From Bacteroidetes bacterium GWC2_46_850 (GTDB taxonomy: Bacteria; Bacteroidota; Bacteroidia; Bacteroidales; Dysgonomonadaceae): a DNA stretch of 64,000 nucleotides. Below the pieces are notes generated by a model. That model made no database searches. It had not been told where the DNA came from and was given only the letters and a program-made list of their open reading frames with translations. The translations under genes were made by a program, and so were the position numbers. This document shows positions 56,820 to 64,000 of this stretch, piece after piece; the first letter of the stretch is position 1, and each line of letters begins with the position of its first letter. Where the stretch lies: positions 124,001-188,000 of the forward strand of contig MENQ01000024.1 in NCBI GenBank assembly GCA_001768325.1. The letters run 5' to 3'.

Positions 56820-59774
56820 TTATTGTTTGTTATCCACTGCATTATATAGTTCCTCCTGGATACGTTCCCGTATGTTCAATGTGGAGAGCCGGTTGGGAGA
56901 ACGGGAGGGGTTCACCCGGTTCGACAGGAAGATGTAGATCATGTTGTTTGTGGGATCTATCCAGAAGCAGGTGCCCGTGAATCCGGTATGGCCATATACT
57001 TCTACGGGTGTGCCCGGACTGGTGGGACTGGCATTGCTGTTGCCCGGATCGGGCTTGTCGAAGCCCAGGCCGCGGCGGCTCACACTGCTTTTCGCGGTGG
57101 TGAAGAGCTTTACGGTTTCTTCACTCAGGTATCGCTCATCGCCATACACTCCGCCATTGAGCCACATCTGATATAGTTTTGCCAGATCACCGGCATTGGA
57201 AAAAAGACCCGCATTGCCCGATATGCCGCCAAAGAGGGCGGCGCCTTCATCGTGCACATATCCCCGGAGGTGTTGCCTGCGAAAAAAAGGATCATCCTCG
57301 GTGGCTGGAATCCGGTCGACAGAGAGGTAGTTTAGCGGCTGAAAGGTGGTCGTCGTGGCACCCAGCTTCCGGTAAAACGAATCCTTGACATAGCTGTCGA
57401 GGTTCTGTTTTGTGATCTGTTCCACGGCTTCCTTCAGCAACATGAAGTTGAGGCAGCTGTAGGTATATTTCCCTTTCGTTTTCAGTGGAGATGCAATCAC
57501 ATCGCCCAGCAGGACATCGTGCATCTTGTTGCTGGCATAAAGTCCTTTTGCTACGGGCAGGTGAAACTGTGCCGAGGAGTCACGGGAGATGAGATCGGGC
57601 TGAAAACGGTAATCTGTACGGGCCCAGGCTCCGGCATAGCGGACATGAAATGTAGCGGAACGGGGTCCAAACAGGCGTCCTGTGTAGCTGTCGGCATCAA
57701 TGGCGCTGGTGTAGTAGGGGATAAAGGAGGTGATACCCGACTCATGCAGGAGGAGTGAACGGAGCGGTATCTTCGCCTTGTCGCTTCCTTTTGTTGCAGG
57801 CACGAACCTGTCGATGGGATCCAGCAGTGCCAGTTTCTTCTCATCATAGAGTTTCATCACAGCAGGCAGCGTGGCCGATGCCTTTGTCATGGAAGCCAGG
57901 TCGTAGACCGTCTCGGCGGTCACCTGCGGACTATCACCGTAATCGAAGCGGCCGAACTCTTTCTCATAGATGATCACTCCATCTTTGGCCACCAGGATCT
58001 GGCAGCCGGGGTATGCTTTTTGACGAATACCTTCCAGCGCAATTTGTTCGATGCCTGCCAGTCGTTCCGAAGCAATGCCCACCTCTTCCGGCATGGAGTA
58101 ACCCAGTCGTGTCTTTTGTGTGACGATGCCGCTTCCCTCCGGGAAGGCGGTGGTGGTCACCGGCAGTCTGCCACGCAGGCTTATTCCCCCAAAGATACCC
58201 TGGGCAGCGCTCATCTGAGCAAAGGGGGTGTTGTCATAGGCCAGGATCACCACATCGGCAGCTTCCATGATCTGCCTGTACTGATTTGTGGCATAAGGCA
58301 TGGTGAAGAACACCAGCATGAAGCGGTTATTGCCCACCAGCTGCTGCAGGGAAGCCGCATCGGCAGCCAGGTTGTCGTGCAGGGAGACAATGATCAGGTT
58401 CTGTTTTTTTAATTCTGTCTCCTTTAGAAACTCCTCCGCCGTTCTGGCCTGAAACGTTTGCAGGTCGCCCTGTTTTCTCAGATATTGCTGGAATGTGTTG
58501 TCGTGAGGAGCGCCGAGCGCCACGGAGACAATCCGTGTGGTGTCGAGCCCTTTCAGCGGCAGCCGTGCGTGTTGGTTCTTCAATAGGGTCACTGCGTTGT
58601 CGTATATCTTTCGCCGCAGCCAGGTTGCATGGGGGGTGTCGATGCGCTGGCGGACGGTGCCGGTGTTGATGGGGGTGAAACGGTGTGCGCCGAGAATGTA
58701 TTTGTATGAAAGTATCTTGCGTACCTTTTTTCTGAGGAGTGAGTCGGGGATGGTGCCGTTGGTCACTGCCTCATTGACCGATTCAAATGCCTTCTGCTGG
58801 TTTATTACCCCCAGGATCACATCATTTCCCGCCAGCAAAGCGCGCACGCTGGCTTCGGGCTGACGGGACACGCCCTTCATCGCCATGCCGTCGGTGAAGG
58901 TGAGGCCGGCAAAACCCATATCCTTTTTCAGTAGATTCACGCCGATGGCTGGAGATAGAGAGGCAGGCATCCCATTGGTTTTCAGCTGGGGCACGTTGAG
59001 GTGGCCCGACATGATGCCCGACAGACCGGCGTTTATATATTCCCTGAAAGGGTAGAGCTCCACCTCTTCCAGTCGCTCCCGGCTGTGCCTGATGGTGGGC
59101 AATGTTTTGTGGGAATCGTGCGAGGTGTCGCCATGTCCCGGGAAATGTTTTGCCACTGCCATCACCCCATTGCTTTCCAGTCCCCGGGCAAAAGCAATGC
59201 CCTGCCGGGCCACATTCAACGGATTTTCGCCGTAGGAGCGGGTGCCGATGACCGGGTTGTCGGGGTTGGTGTGCACGTCGATGGAGGGTGCGAAGTTCAC
59301 ATGGATGCCCATCTCCCGGCACTGGCGCGCCACCTCTTTGCCGTAGCTGGTGAGCAGCGAGTCATCGGTGATGGCGCCGATGATGATGTTGCGGGGGAAT
59401 TCGGGCGCGTCGGTCAGCCGCATCGAGAGTCCCCATTCACCATCGAGGGCAATCAGTAGCGGCACATCGGACAGGCTTTGCGCATAGTTTGTACTCATGG
59501 CCTGCTGCGCCAAGGTCCCTTTTGAGTAAAGCAGGCCGCCCACCTTCTGGTTCTTGATGTACCCGGCTATTCTGGAATTCCATCTGCTGCCGGGTTCTGC
59601 GATGGGCATAAAAAGCTGACCCACCTTTTGTTCCTGCGTGAGCGTGCTGTAGACTGAATCCACCCACCGGTTCATGGCTGCCTGGTCCGCCTGCCGGTAT
59701 AGGTGGGGTACCACCTGTGCCGGGGCCGATAGCGCGAAGATGAATAATATGCTGATTAATCCTGATCTGATCAC
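56820..59774 (-). CDS. GH3 beta-N-acetylhexosaminidase fused to a beta-lactamase-like domain
   Basis: A 984-residue exported two-domain enzyme. A signal peptide ends near residue 20 (SAPAQ). The GH3 domain (about 35-400) has AKHFPGHGDTSHDSHKTLP (residues 208-226), the NagZ-type motif whose His serves as acid/base, and TFTDGMAMKG with the nucleophile Asp near 295. An (alpha/beta) sandwich domain follows to about 570. The C-terminal serine beta-lactamase/esterase domain (about 600-980) has SMTK near 650, YSCLN and HTG, so all three catalytic elements are intact. The combination fits peptidoglycan or muropeptide processing. It overlaps the nucleotidase gene by 4 bases. Confidence 0.93.
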   Translation of the reverse strand: MIRSGLISILFIFALSAPAQVVPHLYRQADQAAMNRWVDSVYSTLTQEQKVGQLFMPIAEPGSRWNSRIAGYIKNQKVGGLLYSKGTLAQQAMSTNYAQSLSDVPLLIALDGEWGLSMRLTDAPEFPRNIIIGAITDDSLLTSYGKEVARQCREMGIHVNFAPSIDVHTNPDNPVIGTRSYGENPLNVARQGIAFARGLESNGVMAVAKHFPGHGDTSHDSHKTLPTIRHSRERLEEVELYPFREYINAGLSGIMSGHLNVPQLKTNGMPASLSPAIGVNLLKKDMGFAGLTFTDGMAMKGVSRQPEASVRALLAGNDVILGVINQQKAFESVNEAVTNGTIPDSLLRKKVRKILSYKYILGAHRFTPINTGTVRQRIDTPHATWLRRKIYDNAVTLLKNQHARLPLKGLDTTRIVSVALGAPHDNTFQQYLRKQGDLQTFQARTAEEFLKETELKKQNLIIVSLHDNLAADAASLQQLVGNNRFMLVFFTMPYATNQYRQIMEAADVVILAYDNTPFAQMSAAQGIFGGISLRGRLPVTTTAFPEGSGIVTQKTRLGYSMPEEVGIASERLAGIEQIALEGIRQKAYPGCQILVAKDGVIIYEKEFGRFDYGDSPQVTAETVYDLASMTKASATLPAVMKLYDEKKLALLDPIDRFVPATKGSDKAKIPLRSLLLHESGITSFIPYYTSAIDADSYTGRLFGPRSATFHVRYAGAWARTDYRFQPDLISRDSSAQFHLPVAKGLYASNKMHDVLLGDVIASPLKTKGKYTYSCLNFMLLKEAVEQITKQNLDSYVKDSFYRKLGATTTTFQPLNYLSVDRIPATEDDPFFRRQHLRGYVHDEGAALFGGISGNAGLFSNAGDLAKLYQMWLNGGVYGDERYLSEETVKLFTTAKSSVSRRGLGFDKPDPGNSNASPTSPGTPVEVYGHTGFTGTCFWIDPTNNMIYIFLSNRVNPSRSPNRLSTLNIRERIQEELYNAVDNKQ

Positions 59775-60601
59775 TTTGTCGTTTCCATTGTTATGTCCAT
59801 TCTGCCCACGGTGGCGCCCCGGCCACTGGTCTGGTAAATCAGCACGGGCTTATTGTCCCTGTTCATGCGTTCAACCGGTTCCTGCAGGTATGTGTGGCTG
59901 TGCCCCCCGATGATGAGGTCTATATTCCGGGATGATTCGGCCAGTCTGAGGTCTGCTCCGTAACCCAGATGGGAGAGGCAGACGACCAGATCGCATTTCT
60001 GTTTCCGGCGTAGCTGCTCTGCCATTTTGTTGGCGGTCTCCTCGGGATCCAGATACTTCATTCCTTTGTAGTTGTCTGTGGCAATCAACCCATTGGGCTG
60101 GATGTTGATGCCGATGACGCCGATGCGCAGTTTCCCTTTCTTCAGGATCAGATAGGGTCTGACCATGCCGGAGAGAGGGGTTTCAGAAAAATCGTAGTTA
60201 CTCGATACGATGGGGAAGTGGGCCAGCCTGATGACCTTTTGCAGCACCTCCAGCCCGTAATCAAATTCATGATTGCCCAGCGTGGCTGCATCGTAATGCA
60301 TCAGGTTCATCGCCTTCACTTCAACTTCTCCCTTAAATAAATTGAAGTAAGGGGTCCCCTGAAGAAAATCGCCTGCATCGAACAGGAGTACCTGCTTGTT
60401 TTCAGCCCTTACCTGATCGATATAGGAGGCCCGACGCACAACACCTCCCTTGTCGGGGTTTGTCCTGTCGGTCTGCGGCAGCGGCTCAATGCGACTGTGG
60501 GTGTCGTTTGTATGCAAAATGACCAGCCGCTCCTGAGCAACGAGTGTCAGGCAGGAGAATAAAAAGAGGTTCAGCAGCAGGGTAAGATATGATTTTGTCA
60601 T
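59771..60601 (-). CDS. 5'-nucleotidase metallophosphatase domain protein
   Basis: 276 residues with a signal peptide (MTKSYLTLLLNLFLFSCLTL, ending VAQ). It is only the metallophosphatase half of a 5'-nucleotidase: ILHTNDTHSR, LLFDAGDFLQGTPYF, LGNHEFDYG and GGHSHTYL contain all metal ligands. The C-terminal substrate domain is coded by the separate gene at 60613-61365, so the two together probably make one enzyme. It starts 11 bases after that gene and ends 4 bases inside the GH3 gene. Confidence 0.9.
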   Translation of the reverse strand: MTKSYLTLLLNLFLFSCLTLVAQERLVILHTNDTHSRIEPLPQTDRTNPDKGGVVRRASYIDQVRAENKQVLLFDAGDFLQGTPYFNLFKGEVEVKAMNLMHYDAATLGNHEFDYGLEVLQKVIRLAHFPIVSSNYDFSETPLSGMVRPYLILKKGKLRIGVIGINIQPNGLIATDNYKGMKYLDPEETANKMAEQLRRKQKCDLVVCLSHLGYGADLRLAESSRNIDLIIGGHSHTYLQEPVERMNRDNKPVLIYQTSGRGATVGRMDITMETTK

Positions 60602-60612
60602 CGGAATGGGTG

Positions 60613-61365
60613 TTATTTGTGAATGATTATGCGCCCGTCGAGGGTGGAGACGACTTCATCTCCGCGGCGTGTTTGTTCCTTCACGTAGGCGATCATCACA
60701 TCGCGGAGCGTGACGCCGGTATCTGTGCGCGAAAGTGCATTGCGGAAAGCAGCCATGTTGTCGTTTCCTTCGGCGAGATAATCGAGGGTGACAATGCGGT
60801 AGACCTTCTCATCGGCAATGGGTCTGCCATCGATGGTAACGCTTTTTACTTTTCCCTCCCCGGCCACAAGCTTCACATTGGAAGAGATGCCTGCTCCGCC
60901 AATGCGGGCGTAGGCATCGAATATTTTTTTCAGGTCACTCCCCTTCAGCTCCAGAAAGGTGATGGCATTGTCGAACGAATAGGTCTCGTAAAGGTTGCCC
61001 ACCGTAATTTGTCCCTGCGGCAGAGTGGCACGGTGGCCGTGTACATTCATCACACCCACATCGGCACCCTGGGGCAGATACTCATCGCCGTAGGCCTTCA
61101 TCACATCGGAGGTGAGATTGGTGAGCAGGCTTTCGGGCCTTTTGTAATCCATGAACTGTGCCGAGTAGCCGATAACCTCATTCATCTCCCGGTCGAGCCC
61201 TTCCTTGTAGGATTGTACCAGTGCCTGCATCTTACCGTGCGGGCGATTATCGAATGTGGAATCCATCTCCACGACGGTGCCTGACATTTCAGTCACGTGG
61301 TAGGTCTGTTTACACGAAAGCAGGAGGATTGCCAGACAGAAAACCGGGATTATTTTTTTATGCAT
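60613..61365 (-). CDS. 5'-nucleotidase C-terminal domain lipoprotein
   Basis: 250 residues with lipobox LLSC (cysteine about 18). The fold is that of the 5'-nucleotidase C-terminal (nucleoside-recognition) domain: ADVGVMNVHGHRATLPQGQI, FDNAITFLELKGSDLKKIFD and GDNMAAFRNA. It has no metallophosphatase part; that is made by the next gene. The two domains are thus in inverted order relative to a normal 5'-nucleotidase. It is first in the operon, with a perfect promoter 39 bases upstream. Confidence 0.88.
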   Translation of the reverse strand: MHKKIIPVFCLAILLLSCKQTYHVTEMSGTVVEMDSTFDNRPHGKMQALVQSYKEGLDREMNEVIGYSAQFMDYKRPESLLTNLTSDVMKAYGDEYLPQGADVGVMNVHGHRATLPQGQITVGNLYETYSFDNAITFLELKGSDLKKIFDAYARIGGAGISSNVKLVAGEGKVKSVTIDGRPIADEKVYRIVTLDYLAEGNDNMAAFRNALSRTDTGVTLRDVMIAYVKEQTRRGDEVVSTLDGRIIIHK

Positions 61366-61403
61366 GCTGAATAGATGAAAGTGCCCTAAACCGTTTATAA
61401 GGC

Positions 61404-61434
61404 CAAAAATAGGTATTTTTACCCTGAAAGCAAA
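61404..61434 (-). promoter_or_regulatory. Promoter of the nucleotidase-GH3-aroB operon
   Basis: Minus-strand TTTG (61434-61431), 19 bases, TATTTTTG (61411-61404). A 12-base palindrome AAACAGCTGTTT (61432-61443) overlaps the -33. Confidence 0.65.
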
Positions 61435-61494
61435 CAGCTGTTTTATAAATAAACATTAAATAATATTTTGTGTGGAGATTTCAGGAATAATTAC

Positions 61495-61502
61495 TACCTT
61501 TG
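61495..61502 (+). promoter_or_regulatory. rplS promoter -7 element
   Basis: TACCTTTG; the TTTG at 61467-61470 is 24 bases upstream, longer than usual spacing. The ATG at 61589 follows an 80-base leader. Confidence 0.55.
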
Positions 61503-61588
61503 CATCCGCTTTGCGTAATCTCTGTCGGTACCGTTCCGTCATATTGCGTTTAAACAGGGTTAATTATTAACATAAAGCTTATTACAAG

Positions 61589-61939
61589 ATGGATTTAATG
61601 AAAATAGCAGAAGCCGCTTTCGCCAGAGAAAAGAAAGAGTTTCCTGCTTTCAGAAGTGGCGATACCATCACGGTTTCCTACCGCATTGCCGAAGGAAACA
61701 AAGAGCGTATACAGCAGTATCGCGGTGTGGTGATCAAGATTGCCGGTCACGGAGATGCAAAACGTTTTACCGTGCGTAAGATGTCGGACAACATTGGTGT
61801 GGAACGTATCTTCCCGATGAACTCACCCTTTATCGAAGATATTACACTCAACAGTGCAGGAAAGGTTCGCAGAACAAAACTCTATTACCTGCGCAAGCTG
61901 CGTGGAAAAGCTGCCCGCATCCGCAAGAAAGTATATTAA
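61589..61939 (+). CDS. rplS: 50S ribosomal protein L19
   Basis: A 116-residue ribosomal protein with the L19 signature ([43 protein letters not shown]) and a basic C-terminus ([12 protein letters not shown]). Length is normal. It is a single gene here with its own promoter and terminator, not in a rpsP-rimM-trmD operon. Confidence 0.98.
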   Translation: MDLMKIAEAAFAREKKEFPAFRSGDTITVSYRIAEGNKERIQQYRGVVIKIAGHGDAKRFTVRKMSDNIGVERIFPMNSPFIEDITLNSAGKVRRTKLYYLRKLRGKAARIRKKVY

Positions 61940-61959
61940 AAGATGCTGCAGACGAAATA

Positions 61960-61992
61960 AAATTGCTCCGGAAAGAATTCCGGAGCTTTTTT
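61960..61992 (+). terminator. Terminator after rplS
   Basis: GCTCCGGAA (61965-61973), loop AGAA, TTCCGGAGC (61978-61986), followed by Ts. Confidence 0.9.
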
Positions 61993-62017
61993 GTATCTGG
62001 CCATCTTTAAATTTTCC

Positions 62018-62025
62018 TATTTTTG
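62018..62025 (+). promoter_or_regulatory. recO promoter -7 element
   Basis: TATTTTTG; TTG at 61991-61993 is 24 bases upstream. The palindromic element copy B lies between this and the recO start. Confidence 0.5.
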
Positions 62026-62043
62026 TGGTTCAATAAATTTAGG

Positions 62044-62108
62044 CGTTTTTTCGCAACGGCATAACTCGAACAAGTTCGGTTCTGCTCGTATTGCTTAACA
62101 AAAACGTT
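62044..62108. repeat. Palindromic interspersed element, copy B
   Basis: Outer arms CGTTTTT (62044-62050) and AAAAACG (62100-62106), inner arms CGAAC (62067-62071) and GTTCG (62074-62078) with an AA loop, and the shared GGTTCTGCTC region. It resembles copy A at 31925-31983, with changed bases kept paired in both stems. Here it lies in the recO leader. Confidence 0.7.
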
Positions 62109-62134
62109 GTTATTCTTTGACTGAAAATAGACTC

Positions 62135-62857
62135 ATGCTTCATAAAACCGAAGGGATCGTGCTGGCTACTTCGCCCTATAACGACATCTATGGCATCGCG
62201 CAGGTGTTTACCCGCGACTTTGGCCGGGTCTTTTACCTGCTTCCACGCTCACACGGTAAAAAAGCGAAAATAAAAACTTCACTCTTCTTTCCGCTCTCGA
62301 TACTTAACCTGGAGGTGGAACATCTGCCGTTGCGAGACCTGCACCGGTTGAAGGAAGCTGAGCGGCAATTTCCACTGCAGGATCTCTGCACGAACATGAC
62401 CAAGGTGTCGCTGGCTTTTTTTCTGTCCGAGTTTTTGTCGCGCGTGCTCCGGGAGTCGGATAACAATGGGCCGACATTCGACTTTGTAAAGAACTCGGTA
62501 GAGACACTGGAGGCTACCGAAAGGGGCCTGGCCAACTTTCACCTGGCCTTCCTGTTCGGGTTGACGCGCTTCATGGGTATCTATCCGAATGTGGCGTGGG
62601 GAGGGAAACACCGTTTTTTTGATCTGATGCAGGGTGAATTTGTGCAGAACATGCCGATGCATACCCACTATCTGAATAGCAGTGAAAGTGATTTTCTGGT
62701 GCTGCTCCAGCGCATGAATTACGGCAACATGCATCTCTTCGGTTTGTCACGTAGTAACCGGAACACAATCCTGGATTACCTGCTCGAATATTACCGTTTG
62801 CATGTGTATGATTTCCCCCCGCTCAAGTCGATCGACATCCTGCGGGTGCTCGCCTGA
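62135..62857 (+). CDS. recO: DNA repair protein RecO
   Basis: A 240-residue recombination mediator that, with RecR, loads RecA at gaps. The N-terminal OB fold begins MLHKTEGIVLATSPYNDIYG, with VFYLLPRSHGKKAKIK in the DNA-binding face, followed by a helical domain (HLAFLFGLTRFMGIYPN). Length matches the Bacteroidetes form, which lacks the full zinc site. A TTG at 62117 could start six residues earlier, but ATG at 62135 is preferred. Confidence 0.9.
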   Translation: MLHKTEGIVLATSPYNDIYGIAQVFTRDFGRVFYLLPRSHGKKAKIKTSLFFPLSILNLEVEHLPLRDLHRLKEAERQFPLQDLCTNMTKVSLAFFLSEFLSRVLRESDNNGPTFDFVKNSVETLEATERGLANFHLAFLFGLTRFMGIYPNVAWGGKHRFFDLMQGEFVQNMPMHTHYLNSSESDFLVLLQRMNYGNMHLFGLSRSNRNTILDYLLEYYRLHVYDFPPLKSIDILRVLA

Positions 62858-62902
62858 TACATGGCTGTGTTTTGCCATCCACCGGAGCAGGGCAGGGAAA
62901 AA

Positions 62903-63529
62903 TCAGGCATATGTCCTGAACAGGACAACCCGGCCGGATGATTCTATCATGAAGCTGCTGCCCAGCGACTCGTTGAGTGTTCCTTGCCACCAGTTGGTGA
63001 GTATCCGGTTGGTGAGCGGGTATTTGAGGTTGTGGGTGGTTATGGCCGCACGGTCTATCGGGAAGAGGGAGACCTGCTGCCCGGGGAAACCGGCAAATTC
63101 AACAGAGCCCCGCATGGGGGTAAAGATGCCATAGTTGGTGTACATCTCCACAGTGGCCACCTCCATATAATCGGCCAGCAACGAGATGTTTCCCAGCGTG
63201 TGATCCTCCCTGTAGCCTGTGCCGCCCACAATCACGATCTCTTTTCGCCCGTGTCGCACACAGAATTGCACTGATTTGGTGAGGTCATTCGTCTCCTGAT
63301 CGGGGTCGGGATGCAGGATGGGTGCATAACGAAGGCGGTTTTCCTCCGAGATGGAGTCACAATCGCCCACAATGGCATCGGGCCTGCCGCCGCGCTCAAT
63401 GAAATCGTTTGCGGCGCCATCGGTGCAGACAATGTATTCCGCCCTTTCGATGAGGGAGAGTGGCAGGGGATGACTCGGGAACCGCCCGTTGGCAATGATT
63501 ACCGTGGAGACCTGTGGCAATATATCCAT
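62903..63529 (-). CDS. Thiamine pyrophosphokinase
   Basis: A 208-residue enzyme that turns thiamine into thiamine diphosphate with ATP. Blocks: IIANGRFPSHPL, VCTDGAANDFIERG, IVGDCDSISEENR and DQETNDLTKSVQF, with the conserved acidic Mg-binding set, then YREDHTLGNISLL. Length is normal. The -7 element TATCTTTG (63584-63577) is 48 bases upstream. Confidence 0.93.
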   Translation of the reverse strand: MDILPQVSTVIIANGRFPSHPLPLSLIERAEYIVCTDGAANDFIERGGRPDAIVGDCDSISEENRLRYAPILHPDPDQETNDLTKSVQFCVRHGRKEIVIVGGTGYREDHTLGNISLLADYMEVATVEMYTNYGIFTPMRGSVEFAGFPGQQVSLFPIDRAAITTHNLKYPLTNRILTNWWQGTLNESLGSSFMIESSGRVVLFRTYA

Positions 63530-63576
63530 GCAGCTTTTATTTTATTTAGTCGACTTCTTGTCGCACTTGGCAGAAA

Positions 63577-63584
63577 CAAAGATA
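63577..63584 (-). promoter_or_regulatory. Promoter -7 element of the thiamine pyrophosphokinase gene
   Basis: Minus-strand TATCTTTG (63584-63577), directly after the T-run of the terminator of the preceding gene. Confidence 0.55.
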
Positions 63585-63614
63585 CAAAAAGAAGCGGCAA
63601 TTTTTTGCCGCTTC
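63582..63614 (-). terminator. Terminator after the RIC-type gene
   Basis: Arms GAAGCGGCAA (63591-63600) and TTGCCGCTTC (63605-63614), loop of four, followed on the minus strand by TTTTT. It ends the gene at 63638. Confidence 0.85.
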
Positions 63615-63637
63615 TCTCATGATTGATCCCTTTCATT

Positions 63638-64000
63638 CTATTCCGCAAGCGATTCTTCCAGTGCAATTGATTTTGGAAAAAGAATGTTGTTCTCCAGGTG
63701 AATATGCCGGTGCAGGTCTTCCTCAAATTCCTTCACCAGACTCAGGGTCACACGGTAGGTGTTGCAGGCATCTTCGGGTGGGGTGTAGTCGCCCGTGAGC
63801 TCACTGATGGTGCGGAAACGTTCGCCTTCTGCATCGTGCTCATGCTCCATCTGGGCGATCATGGCCGCTGCCGTGCCCACTTTGGTACGCGGAATTTTCC
63901 CTCCCGACAGTTTCGCTTTCACCACTTGTCTGATATGCGGGAAGAGCATCAACTCTTCCTTTTTGAGGTGTGCCGTGAGGTCGCCCGCCGATTCGAGGAA
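63638..64000 (-). CDS. Iron-sulfur cluster repair di-iron protein (RIC/ScdA type), C-terminal part
   Basis: 121 residues, open to the window edge, so the N-terminal domain is missing. The hemerythrin-like region has HLKKEELMLFPHIRQ, IAQMEHEHDAEGERF and LHRHIHLENNILFP, each with the His and Glu ligands of a di-iron centre. RIC proteins repair iron-sulfur clusters after NO or peroxide damage. The function agrees with the hcp/DUF438 genes at 25-28 kb, though far from them. Confidence 0.85.
   Translation of the reverse strand, partial: FLESAGDLTAHLKKEELMLFPHIRQVVKAKLSGGKIPRTKVGTAAAMIAQMEHEHDAEGERFRTISELTGDYTPPEDACNTYRVTLSLVKEFEEDLHRHIHLENNILFPKSIALEESLAE

Overview
The window reads as a chromosome segment from an anaerobic or facultative member of the Bacteroidales. 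This rests on several things seen in the sequence: promoters with the Bacteroidetes -7 element (TAnnTTTG, often with TTTG about 19-21 bases upstream), a NADH dehydrogenase operon with a fused nuoCD, Tat-type and lipobox exports typical of the group, DUF4270, DUF4375 and DUF1015 proteins, GH92/GH125 mannosidases, and a membrane pyrophosphatase of the potassium-dependent type. The family-level placement (perhaps near Dysgonomonadaceae or Parabacteroides) is a guess. Most of the window is ordinary core genome with tight operons.

Layout. 1-7.7 kb: the complex I operon on the minus strand (nuoA-B-CD-H-I-J-K-L-M, with nuoM cut by the window edge), with a membrane-anchored HTH protein and a DUF4270 lipoprotein upstream. 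10-12.3 kb: a GT5-like glycogen synthase N-domain protein divergent from panC-panD. 12.3-18.4 kb: MATE pump, outer-membrane protein, ligA, coiled-coil protein and a small lipoprotein. 18.4-24.7 kb: metY, a ROK regulator divergent from hppA, and mdh. 24.8-28.6 kb: a nitrosative-stress cluster (Crp/Fnr regulator divergent from hcp and a DUF438/hemerythrin/PAS protein) with a tandem duplication at its end. 28.7-35.3 kb: Tat-exported Gfo/Idh oxidoreductase, aspS, cydDC.

35.5-40.3 kb is the accessory part. It starts beside tRNA-Pro and is visibly AT-richer. It holds an AAA_14/DUF4143 ATPase with phased direct repeats in front of it, an SGNH-like lipoprotein and a GH5-like lipoprotein flanked by imperfect repeats. 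About 1 kb without an intact gene follows, containing a beta-helix protein remnant and a minimal orphan CRISPR array (one full repeat, one 37-base spacer, one degenerate terminal repeat).

40.3-64 kb returns to core genes: glycerate uptake and kinase (gntP-like permease plus MOFRL kinase), a low-complexity lipoprotein, DUF4375, DUF1015, an M20 amidohydrolase, an Lrp regulator, a GH125-GH92 mannosidase pair, rlpA, initiator tRNA, a dolichol-phosphate-mannose-synthase-like transferase with dihydroorotase, a glycosyltransferase, and a minus-strand operon joining the two halves of a 5'-nucleotidase, a GH3-beta-lactamase fusion and aroB. It ends with rplS, recO, a thiamine pyrophosphokinase and a partial RIC/ScdA-type di-iron repair protein. 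Two homologous ~60-base palindromic elements lie after cydC and before recO. No insertion sequence, integrase, rRNA or cas gene was found.
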